NCBI GenBank assembly: GCA_011042705.1
Contig: DRBW01000119.1
Coordinates: 1-11,659 of the forward strand
DNA length: 11,659 bases
Direction: 5' to 3'
Origin: Caldifarciminota bacterium
Lineage (GTDB): Bacteria; Hydrothermota; Hydrothermia; B15-G9; DRBW01
Below the pieces are notes generated by a model, which made no database searches, had not been told where the DNA came from, and saw nothing but the letters and a program-made list of their open reading frames with translations. This document shows positions 1 through 6,087 of this stretch, piece after piece. Made by a program: the position numbers and the translations under genes. Position 1 is the first letter of the stretch; the number at the start of each line of letters is the position of its first letter.

Positions 1-1
1 C

Positions 2-889
2 AGAGCCTGCGCCGGGTGCGGCTTTCCTTCGATTATAAGGTTGGTCCTCGGGGCCACGACCGATCCCAAGGTTGTGGCCAACGCGACGGGCTGTATGGAG
101 GTCGTGACGACGATTTTCCCCTACACAGCCTGGCCCGTGAACTGGATACACAGCCTCTTCGAGAACGCTGCCGCCACCATCGCTGGAGTGGAATCGGCCT
201 ACAAAGCCCTGAAGAGAAAGGGAAAGGTAAAGACGGACAAGGAAATCAAATTCATCGCCTTCGGTGGAGATGGAGGCACCTATGATATAGGACTCCAGTC
301 ACTTTCGGGTGCTCTGGAGAGGGGACACAACTTCCTCTATGTGCTATACGATAATCAGGCCTACATGAACACGGGAATACAGAGGTCATCAGCCACCCCC
401 TTCGGCGCTCACACCACGACCTCACCGGCCGGCAAGGTCATTCCGGGCAAGCTTCAGAAGAGAAAAGAGATAACCGAGATCGTGGCCGCTCACGGTATAC
501 CCTATGCTGCTCAGGCATCGATAAGCCACTGGCTCGATCTGCAGAAGAAGGCTGAAAAGGCCCTGACCGTAGAGGGGCCTGCTTTCCTGAACGTGCTCTC
601 GCCCTGCACGCCGGGATGGGGCATACCCGACGATATGACTGTGGAGGTGGCGAAGATGGCGGTAGAGACGAGGGCGTGGCCCCTCTATGAGGTCGAAAAT
701 GGCTATTACCGGATCACATACAAACCCAAGGAGTACGTTCCCATCGAGGAATGGTTCAAGATGCAGGGCAGGTTCAAACACCTTCTGAAGAGGCCGGACA
801 TCATAGCCGAGGCTCAGAGACAGGTTGACGAGACCTGGGAGAGGCTCCTCTGGCTGGAGACCAGACCCAGGAAAGAAGAGGAGAAGTGA
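2..889 (+). CDS. porB: Pyruvate:ferredoxin oxidoreductase, beta subunit (5'-truncated by window edge)
   Basis: The frame is open from base 2 to the TGA at 887-889 (295 visible residues), so the true start lies upstream. The beta subunit carries thiamine diphosphate (TPP) and a [4Fe-4S] cluster for reversible CoA-dependent oxidation of pyruvate to acetyl-CoA, CO2 and reduced ferredoxin in the cytoplasm. The fragment opens with RACAGCG, giving CxxC cysteines at fragment residues 3 and 6. A third cysteine is at residue 31 (NATGC) and a fourth at 202 (SPCTPGWG). This is the four-cysteine pattern of the proximal cluster in this family. The TPP/Mg site is GDGGT around residue 90, followed by YDNQAYMNTG at about 116-125. 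The TTG at 41 is an internal Leu codon, not the start. Alpha, gamma and delta subunit genes are probably upstream, outside the window. A related 2-oxoacid oxidoreductase (for example 2-oxoisovalerate) cannot be fully excluded, but the fit is best to pyruvate. Confidence 0.93.
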   Translation, partial: RACAGCGFPSIIRLVLGATTDPKVVANATGCMEVVTTIFPYTAWPVNWIHSLFENAAATIAGVESAYKALKRKGKVKTDKEIKFIAFGGDGGTYDIGLQSLSGALERGHNFLYVLYDNQAYMNTGIQRSSATPFGAHTTTSPAGKVIPGKLQKRKEITEIVAAHGIPYAAQASISHWLDLQKKAEKALTVEGPAFLNVLSPCTPGWGIPDDMTVEVAKMAVETRAWPLYEVENGYYRITYKPKEYVPIEEWFKMQGRFKHLLKRPDIIAEAQRQVDETWERLLWLETRPRKEEEK

Positions 890-903
890 GGATTTGAGAG
901 TTC

Positions 904-947
904 GGGCGGGGAGTCCCGGCCGAAAGGCCGGGACTCCCCGCCCTTTT
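904..947 (+). terminator. Strong intrinsic terminator after porB
   Basis: A perfect 18-bp inverted repeat (904-921 paired with 926-943) closes a GAAA tetraloop of the GNRA type at 922-925. TTTT follows at 944-947, then AAAA. The stem is almost all G-C. It starts 15 bases after the porB stop and ends before gltX, so it should isolate the two genes. No A-run precedes the stem, so it looks unidirectional, acting on plus-strand transcripts. Confidence 0.93.
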
Positions 948-979
948 AAAATATCCGTCAGGGGTTGAAGCGGGATTCA

Positions 980-2368
980 ATGAAGAAAGAAGTCAGAGTC
1001 AGATTTGCTCCATCGCCCACTGGCTTTTTGCACGTGGGGGGCGCCAGAACGGCTCTGTATAACTGGCTTTTTGCCAGACATGAAGGTGGTAAGTTTCTCC
1101 TTCGCATTGAGGACACGGACAGAGAGAGGTCAACCCCCGAAATGGTGGATTACATAGTGGAGGGGCTCAGCTGGCTCGGCCTGGATTGGGACGAAGAGCC
1201 GATTTTCCAGTCCCATCGCCTCGATGTATACAAAAAATACGCCGATGATCTCGTAAAGAGAGGGCTCGCCTATTACGCCAGGACCGTCGATGAGGAGCAG
1301 GCGGGGGAGAGGACCAGAAGGGAATGGGTTGAGGCCGCGCCTGAGGAGATCGGAAAGGTCCCGCTTGCTGTCCGATTCAGGGTTCCCGTAGAAGGTGAAA
1401 CTTCTTACGAGGACCTGATCAGGGGCCTCATTACTTTCAAAAACAGCGAGATAGGCGATTTCACCATTCTCCGGTCCGATGGAACTCCTACCTATCAGCT
1501 CGCCTGTGTGCTGGACGATCACTTTATGGGCATAACCCATGTCATAAGGGGGGAGGACCACATTCCCAATACTCCCAAGCAGATACTCCTTTACAGGGCT
1601 TTCGGCTGGGATACGCCCCTTTTCGCACACCTCCCCATGATCCTCGGTCCTGACAAGAAAAAGCTCTCGAAAAGACATGGTGCTACTGCCGTGCTCGAAT
1701 ACAGGGATATGGGGATTTTGCCCGAGGCGCTCTTTAATTTCCTCGCCCTGCTCGGCTGGTCTCCGGGAGAGGACCGGGAGATCGTCCCGAAAGACGAGAT
1801 GATTCGTCTTTTCGACATCAGACGGGTCGGCAAGAGGGCAGCGGTCTTCGATATAAACAAGCTGCTCTGGATGAACTCCGTCTACATAAGGATGAAGACC
1901 GATGAGGAGCTCCTTCGGCTTGTTCTTCCCCTCTTTGAGGAGAGGGGACTCGTGAAGGACGATTCCGACAGGGAGAAACTCCTCAGGCTGATTCCTCTCC
2001 TGAAAGAAAGGGCAAGGGTCCTTCCCGACTTCGTGGAGATGGGCTTTTATTTTTTCAGCGATGAGTTCGAATACGAGGAGAAGGGGGTCAGGAAATACCT
2101 TCAAGACCCCGAGGTCCCCGGAAGGCTGCGCCTCCTCAGAGAGAGGCTGGCCGATATACCGGAAGGCGAGTTCAGGCAGGAGAAAATCGAGGAGACGCTG
2201 AGGGGCCTCGCCGGGAAGCTGGGCATAAAGGCCGCCCTTCTCATACACCCGACGAGACTACTCCTCACGGGGAGGACTCAGGGACCCGGGCTTTTCGAGC
2301 TCATGGAAGTGCTCGGCCGGGATGAGTGCCTCAGGCGGCTCGATAACTACCTGAAGAGAGTTTCTTAG
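980..2368 (+). CDS. gltX: Glutamyl-tRNA synthetase
   Basis: Class I aminoacyl-tRNA synthetase that charges tRNA-Glu with glutamate using ATP, and possibly tRNA-Gln in organisms that use the amidotransferase route. From the ATG at 980 the protein has 462 residues, normal for bacterial GluRS. It begins MKKEVRVRFAPSPTG. The HIGH-type motif is HVGG at residues 18-21, RIEDTDRERS follows, and the KMSKS-type loop is KLSKR at 228-232 followed by HGA. The remainder is the helical anticodon-binding region. An in-frame TTG at 965 would add five residues, but AGGGG lies directly against it with no spacing. ATG 980 has GCGGGA at 970-975 and AGGGG further up, so I prefer 980. It sits behind the porB terminator and therefore needs its own promoter. 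A TAAAAT at 947-952 is the only -10-like sequence seen and has no good -35. The TAG stop overlaps the stop of the convergent gene by 4 bp. Confidence 0.96.
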   Translation: MKKEVRVRFAPSPTGFLHVGGARTALYNWLFARHEGGKFLLRIEDTDRERSTPEMVDYIVEGLSWLGLDWDEEPIFQSHRLDVYKKYADDLVKRGLAYYARTVDEEQAGERTRREWVEAAPEEIGKVPLAVRFRVPVEGETSYEDLIRGLITFKNSEIGDFTILRSDGTPTYQLACVLDDHFMGITHVIRGEDHIPNTPKQILLYRAFGWDTPLFAHLPMILGPDKKKLSKRHGATAVLEYRDMGILPEALFNFLALLGWSPGEDREIVPKDEMIRLFDIRRVGKRAAVFDINKLLWMNSVYIRMKTDEELLRLVLPLFEERGLVKDDSDREKLLRLIPLLKERARVLPDFVEMGFYFFSDEFEYEEKGVRKYLQDPEVPGRLRLLRERLADIPEGEFRQEKIEETLRGLAGKLGIKAALLIHPTRLLLTGRTQGPGLFELMEVLGRDECLRRLDNYLKRVS

Positions 2369-3582
2369 GGCAGATTAACCCCGAGGTCCAGGGAGAAAAT
2401 CCCACCCTTGGAGCTTTTGAATATCCCTCTGTATGCCTGATAGGCGAAATCCATTGAAAAGGGACCGAGCCGGAGGCCGTAACCCGTCGCGATCACGAGG
2501 CCTTCTTTTCCGCCGACCCCGAGGCCCCATCTCAGGGGAACTTCTTTCGCCGGTCGATATTCCAGGCTCAGGGCGAAGTAAGGTTTTGTGGTGGACCATA
2601 TGGTCTCACGGAGCCCCTGCCTGTATAAGAAATTAGCCAGAAGCCCGGTTTTTATGGGTTTCGAAAGGGAGAACCTGAGCGTTGTGGGAAGATGGGTCCT
2701 GTAGGATTCCTTGCTTTCATCCCAGGCTGTATCAGAATCGAGCACTTCATCCTCGCCGATTATCCTCGCCAGGTTTATAGAATCCCCATGTAGCTCGAGA
2801 TGATAGACCCTTGTGTCTTCGGTCCAGCTGATCCCCGGGGAGATGTCTGTTATCGAGAACGAAAGGGAAAGATCATGGGGCAGGTCAGGGAGGATGATGC
2901 CCAGATCGAATCCGAAGCCGTTTCCCCCGCCGGAGGTCAGTAGATCGGCGGTCGCGCCCACCTGCATTTGTGTCGTGTCTGTTTCGAGATAACCTTCGGA
3001 CCGAAGGATTTTTGCCTCGATGAGCCCCCTGTAATAATGAATCCCGAGGCCGAGAGACATATCCGTGTTCCTCAATCGGAAATCCTTCCCATAGGCCAGC
3101 GTAGTCTTCAAGAGGGCGCAGACTTCACTCTCCAGCTCCACGACCGAATACTTTCTCCCGAGCTCGTTGCCGTAGAGGGCAAGCTCAAAGAGATCGCGCG
3201 GAAGATAGGCTTTTTCACCAGCGAGGCCGTAAATGCCGACGCCAAAATTCCTGAAAGCTATTTCAGCATGGGTCATTGCTTTGGCATCGACCTCCCACCC
3301 GGATCCTATCCTGGCAAGGATCAGGTCTTTTTCCTCGTCGGTCAGATAATCGCCGGAGTAAATGTATCGGTCTATTTCGGAAATTGAGAAGGCCGAGTTG
3401 TAAGTGGGATAGGTGCCTATGGGTGTTGTCAGGGATGGAAATCTCAGGGAGAATTCGGCATTTTGCGCGAGCCCTGCCGGGTTGAACCACAGGCCATGGA
3501 GGCCAGATGGATGGATCGCTCCCGCCAGGGCAGCGCCCGCCGGCTCAAAGTTCAACAGCGATATGATCAGAAGGAAGTTCAT
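2365..3582 (-). CDS. Outer-membrane beta-barrel-like protein, DUF5723-like
   Basis: A 405-residue protein whose sequence resembles the DUF5723 / PorV-like class of putative outer-membrane barrels. I recognise the style, not a specific ortholog. Its substrate or role is unknown; related PorV/FadL-like barrels act in transport or as outer-membrane anchors. Supporting features are a Gly/Ala-rich mature N-terminus leading to NPAGLA at residues 34-39, an acidic helix-like stretch (LTDEEKDLILARI, about 80-92), LPRDLFEL at 127-134 and GNELG at 138-142. Alternating hydrophobic/polar strands rich in Gly, Tyr and Phe continue to the C-terminus (FSLDLGVNLP). The hydrophobic leader is only about 12 residues and has no Lys/Arg before it, which is short for a Sec signal. 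The ATG (3582-3580) has a good AAGGAG 8 bases upstream that overlaps the stop codon of the preceding lipoprotein gene. The two are therefore almost certainly one operon, probably translationally coupled. Confidence 0.8.
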   Translation of the reverse strand: MNFLLIISLLNFEPAGAALAGAIHPSGLHGLWFNPAGLAQNAEFSLRFPSLTTPIGTYPTYNSAFSISEIDRYIYSGDYLTDEEKDLILARIGSGWEVDAKAMTHAEIAFRNFGVGIYGLAGEKAYLPRDLFELALYGNELGRKYSVVELESEVCALLKTTLAYGKDFRLRNTDMSLGLGIHYYRGLIEAKILRSEGYLETDTTQMQVGATADLLTSGGGNGFGFDLGIILPDLPHDLSLSFSITDISPGISWTEDTRVYHLELHGDSINLARIIGEDEVLDSDTAWDESKESYRTHLPTTLRFSLSKPIKTGLLANFLYRQGLRETIWSTTKPYFALSLEYRPAKEVPLRWGLGVGGKEGLVIATGYGLRLGPFSMDFAYQAYRGIFKSSKGGIFSLDLGVNLP

Positions 3583-3590
3583 GGTTCTCT

Positions 3591-3596
3591 CTCCTT
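3591..3596 (-). promoter_or_regulatory. Ribosome binding site overlapping upstream stop codon
   Basis: Read on the minus strand, AAGGAG lies 8 bases before the ATG of the barrel gene. Its first two bases are the last two of the TAA stop (3597-3595) of the lipoprotein gene. This decides the barrel start and implies that ribosomes finishing the first gene feed initiation on the second. Confidence 0.8.
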
Positions 3597-5550
3597 ATTC
3601 CTCGATCCTCACCCGAAACCCGGCAAATCCCTTTATGTCCATGTAGTCGGACGCCCTCAGGGTTACCGGCACTCCGTTGGTGCCGGGGAAGATTATCTCT
3701 GCCCAGGATTTTCTCGGTTTTCTCGTGAAAATCTCTATCTCGTTCTCCGATAAGCTGAGCTTCACTGTGAAGGCCGTGTCCCTTGCAGACCATCCTTCTT
3801 CCGATACCGGAGCTGCTGGGATTTCAATGACCCTGACGAGAGAATCTCCTTTCTCTTCTTCTTTCACATGTAGTTTCAGCCTTATGCCGAGGGGCAACCT
3901 GTTCCTGAGGGCGAGAAAGAGAGCTCCCGATTTTACAGTTTCGCCGATGGAAGAATCTATCACAGAGCTGTCAACGGCGACGTCGGTGATTATGGTGTCG
4001 GGGTTTATTGAGACCGTGAGAGGAGCGTTCAGATCCACCCTTGTCCACACGAAGTCTTCCCTGTCGATGGTTCCCTGGCCGCTTATGAGGACACTTCCGC
4101 CGGCCTGAATCCGCTCGGGGCTTATCTCAAGGAGATCGCTTATCTCGAGAAGGGTATCCCAGAGGGCTGGCTCGCCTTCGGTTGAGGCTGGAATAACGAG
4201 ATCGAAGGTGTCAGAGCGGGTTTCATCTCCCCTCATCACGGTCACGTGGAAAAAGGCATGGGCTTCAAAGCCGATGCTATTTGCCACGAAAGGAGAAAGA
4301 AAAACCTGGTGGAACGAGATCCCCTGAAATCCCTCAGGTATATCGATTGCCGTGTCGATCTCTGGTATCTCGACCGAAAGGGAGTCGATGGTTCCTCTCA
4401 AATGGGCTATCTGAAAGTTTCTCAATCCTGCCTCTATTGAGAACCCATCGCCGGCGGCCAGCGTGTACCAGTCGGGGGCGAGGTCTACATCATAGAGAAC
4501 TGAAAGCCTGTTCCCCGGACCGGGGCAGAGGGATCTCCCGGAAAGGGGGATGGAGAAGCTGCCGCTCCAGGGAGATCCCTGAGCTCCTTCTATCGGCAAA
4601 GTCGTGTCAAGCTCAAGCTCTGGAATAGTGATGTTCAGTATGCCCCTGACCTCCGAGGAATTGATTATTCCGAAGTCTATGCTCCCCGATTCAAAAATTG
4701 CCGTGTCTATCTGTGCCAGTTCTATATCGGGGAAGAGTTCCGTAGAATCGGAGATCTGAAGTTCATCTATGTAAGCCACAGCGCTCTCAACCTCAACCGT
4801 GTCGAGCTCGAAACTGATCCTGATGGAGTCGTTCTCCCTGATCCAGACGGGTTGAGGTGTACCGGGGGTCCCGAACTGCATCTGGAAGATGAAAGTGTTG
4901 CCCAGGCAAACTCCTGAGGTGTCGAAGTCGATCAGGACAGACGTATCGGGCGGAAGGAGGGTGTCAATGGATTTCAGTTCGAATGTATCTCCGAGCACAT
5001 TGTAAACTGTGATCGCGAAGGGATCGATCACAAAGGGGAAATCGTTCTCAAGCCTTAGTTTCATGACTCCTCTCTGAACATAAGCTTTTCGGAGATTTTC
5101 AATGGAGTCAGCGAGCTCCTTGTTCTGATCGCTTATGGGGGGTATGGGGCTGTATATGCTGTCGTTCAGGGCCAGGCTTTCGGCCATCCAGGCGGGAATT
5201 CCTAAATCAGGCAGGGCAAGACCGGTCCCGAAGGTCTTTCTGTCAGTCAGTTCGAAGGTCCCTATTGTGTGCTCGAAAGTCGTGTCCCAGTCCTGGAGGT
5301 TCAGGTTCTCCTCGATCCACATCGTGTCAAGTTCGAAACTGAGATCCAGCATAAGGACTGAATCGCCGGGGTTTATCGAAAAGGGCCCATCTTCAAGGAA
5401 ATCACGGACATAATAGGTCGTGTCCAGAAGGGGCATGTTAAGATCCACGTCCCAGCTGGGTGGATTCGGCTTCTTAATGCAGGAAGCCGTGATCAGCGCA
5501 CCCACCAGAGCTGGAAGTACTATTATCCTCAAAAGGCCTTGTGGAACCAT
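3595..5550 (-). CDS. Putative large lipoprotein, beta-rich, function unknown
   Basis: A 651-residue protein I cannot assign to a named family. Residues about 6-23 are hydrophobic after an Arg-poor start, and TASC places a possible lipidated cysteine at residue 24. The next residues (KKPNPPSWDVDLNMPLLD) resemble the post-lipobox region of lipoproteins I have seen in Fibrobacterota and related candidate phyla. The rest is strongly acidic and beta-rich, with many Asp-Thr/Asp-Ser pairs and recurring short strands such as LSFELDT, ISFELDT and LNITIPEL. This suggests repeated beta-sandwich units outside the cytoplasm. No catalytic motif is visible. The minus-strand ATG at 5550 has AGGGGG 5 bases upstream. 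The gene is first in a two-gene operon with the beta-barrel protein, so a joint role at the outer membrane (lipoprotein partner or secreted-surface component) is a reasonable inference. The lipobox has Thr rather than Leu at -3, so lipidation is not certain. Confidence 0.72.
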   Translation of the reverse strand: MVPQGLLRIIVLPALVGALITASCIKKPNPPSWDVDLNMPLLDTTYYVRDFLEDGPFSINPGDSVLMLDLSFELDTMWIEENLNLQDWDTTFEHTIGTFELTDRKTFGTGLALPDLGIPAWMAESLALNDSIYSPIPPISDQNKELADSIENLRKAYVQRGVMKLRLENDFPFVIDPFAITVYNVLGDTFELKSIDTLLPPDTSVLIDFDTSGVCLGNTFIFQMQFGTPGTPQPVWIRENDSIRISFELDTVEVESAVAYIDELQISDSTELFPDIELAQIDTAIFESGSIDFGIINSSEVRGILNITIPELELDTTLPIEGAQGSPWSGSFSIPLSGRSLCPGPGNRLSVLYDVDLAPDWYTLAAGDGFSIEAGLRNFQIAHLRGTIDSLSVEIPEIDTAIDIPEGFQGISFHQVFLSPFVANSIGFEAHAFFHVTVMRGDETRSDTFDLVIPASTEGEPALWDTLLEISDLLEISPERIQAGGSVLISGQGTIDREDFVWTRVDLNAPLTVSINPDTIITDVAVDSSVIDSSIGETVKSGALFLALRNRLPLGIRLKLHVKEEEKGDSLVRVIEIPAAPVSEEGWSARDTAFTVKLSLSENEIEIFTRKPRKSWAEIIFPGTNGVPVTLRASDYMDIKGFAGFRVRIEE

Positions 5551-5578
5551 GCTTTCCCCCTTTCCGGGTTTTTGTCAT

Positions 5579-5606
5579 AATCTACCGGGAAGCTCTGAAA
5601 GGACAA
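5579..5606 (-). promoter_or_regulatory. Candidate promoter for the lipoprotein/barrel operon
   Basis: On the minus strand TTGTCC (5606-5601) and TAGATT (5584-5579) are separated by 16 bases, each matching 4 of 6 consensus positions. A start near 5572 would give a leader of about 20 bases containing the AGGGGG ribosome binding site. It is the best candidate I could find in this divergent region, but both hexamers are mediocre. Confidence 0.35.
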
Positions 5607-5738
5607 GGAGTGAGCCTATAAGGCTTTGGAACTCAATCAAATCCCGCAATGGGAGTTTGGATTCCTCGCGGAGAGCCGTCTGAAAATGTGTGGCTGACAG
5701 GTTGGTCGGGCTTTAAGCTGTGGAGGAAATACGCGCAC

Positions 5739-5767
5739 TTGACACGGGGATAAGGAGACAATATAAT
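5739..5767 (+). promoter_or_regulatory. Perfect-consensus sigma-70 type promoter of rpmB
   Basis: TTGACA at 5739-5744 and TATAAT at 5762-5767 both match consensus at all six positions, with the optimal 17-base spacer. Transcription would begin near 5774, giving a leader of about 20 bases that contains GGAGG at 5783-5787. The AT-poor sequence upstream argues against an UP element. Confidence 0.9.
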
Positions 5768-5782
5768 TCGCTCCACCAATTC

Positions 5783-5787
5783 GGAGG
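5783..5787 (+). promoter_or_regulatory. Ribosome binding site of rpmB
   Basis: GGAGG sits 6 bases before the ATG at 5794, within a purine-rich run. It is a strong Shine-Dalgarno sequence and fixes the start of L28. Confidence 0.85.
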
Positions 5788-5793
5788 AGAGAG

Positions 5794-5976
5794 ATGGCAG
5801 CAAGGTGCGACATTTGTGGTAAAGGAGTTATGTTCGGGAACAGGGTCAGCCACGCAAACAACAGGACCCGGAGAAACTGGAAGCCCAATCTTCACAAGGT
5901 CACTGTGACCATCAATGGCAGGAAGAGAAGGCTGAAAGTCTGCACCAAGTGCCTCAGGAAAATACAGAAGATGTAA
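5794..5976 (+). CDS. rpmB: Large ribosomal subunit protein bL28
   Basis: A 60-residue basic protein of the 50S ribosomal subunit. It begins MAARCDICGKG, the typical bL28 N-terminus, and has the central VSHANNRTRR and KPNLHK segments. It keeps both cysteine pairs, C5/C8 and C50/C53, so it is the zinc-binding form rather than the cysteine-less paralog some bacteria use under zinc limitation. Length is at the short end of the bL28 range (about 60-80). It is unusual only in standing alone: rpmB is often beside rpmG, but here it has its own perfect-consensus promoter and no ribosomal neighbour. A U-rich hairpin downstream may end the transcript. Confidence 0.96.
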   Translation: MAARCDICGKGVMFGNRVSHANNRTRRNWKPNLHKVTVTINGRKRRLKVCTKCLRKIQKM

Positions 5977-6005
5977 GGTTTCCTGGTTGGCCTCCCACGC
6001 CATTC

Positions 6006-6052
6006 TGAACCTCAAGGGATTTGTCCCGCGGTTTACGTTTTGATTTTTCTTT
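6006..6052 (+). terminator. Possible weak intrinsic terminator after rpmB
   Basis: TGAACC (6006-6011) can pair with GGTTTA (6030-6035), including one G-U pair, and GGGA (6016-6019) with TCCC (6024-6027) around a TTTG loop. A T-rich stretch follows at 6038-6052. The stem is interrupted and much weaker than the porB terminator, so partial read-through into tamB is likely if it works at all. Confidence 0.35.
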
Positions 6053-6078
6053 AAGAGGGGAAAAATTCGGCTTATAAT
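6050..6078 (+). promoter_or_regulatory. Candidate tamB promoter giving a near-leaderless mRNA
   Basis: A perfect TATAAT at 6073-6078 has a weak -35 (TTTAAG, 6050-6055, 3 of 6) at 17 bases. Initiation about 7 bases after the -10 falls near 6085, only about 3 bases before the tamB ATG at 6088. No Shine-Dalgarno sequence lies in the 20 bases before that ATG, which fits leaderless translation. Confidence 0.5.
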
Positions 6079-6087
6079 CAATGCCGT

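Larger units (their letters stand above)
5551..5793. other. Divergent intergenic region between lipoprotein and rpmB
   Basis: This 243-bp non-coding stretch separates two divergently transcribed units. It holds the strong rpmB promoter on the plus strand, a weaker candidate promoter for the minus-strand operon, and ribosome binding sites at each end. I looked for a tRNA, riboswitch or small-RNA fold and found no convincing one. Short dyads (for example around 5613-5625) are too weak to name. Confidence 0.6.

Noticed and set aside
41..43. TTG as the start of porB
   Set aside because: The frame is open upstream and encodes the conserved CxxC segment of the beta subunit, so the gene starts outside the window.
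965..979. TTG start giving five extra residues on GltX
   Set aside because: AGGGG touches the TTG with no spacing, and the family N-terminus fits the ATG at 980; kept only as an alternative.
1788..1810. 8-bp hairpin AAAGACGA/TCGTCTTT in gltX
   Set aside because: Chance-level structure inside a conserved coding region.
1130..2248. Long minus-strand open frame (372 codons) opposite gltX
   Set aside because: Antisense to a conserved gene, no recognisable domain and no ribosome binding site; open frames opposite GC-rich, AGG/GAG-rich genes are common.
5613..5660. Possible tRNA or small RNA in the divergent intergenic region
   Set aside because: Short dyads are present, but no T-arm consensus, cloverleaf or terminator could be built on either strand.
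5898..5910. GGTCAC-T-GTGACC dyad within rpmB, operator-like
   Set aside because: It lies in codons for the conserved HKVTVT segment of L28 and is short; most likely a result of protein-driven codon sequence.
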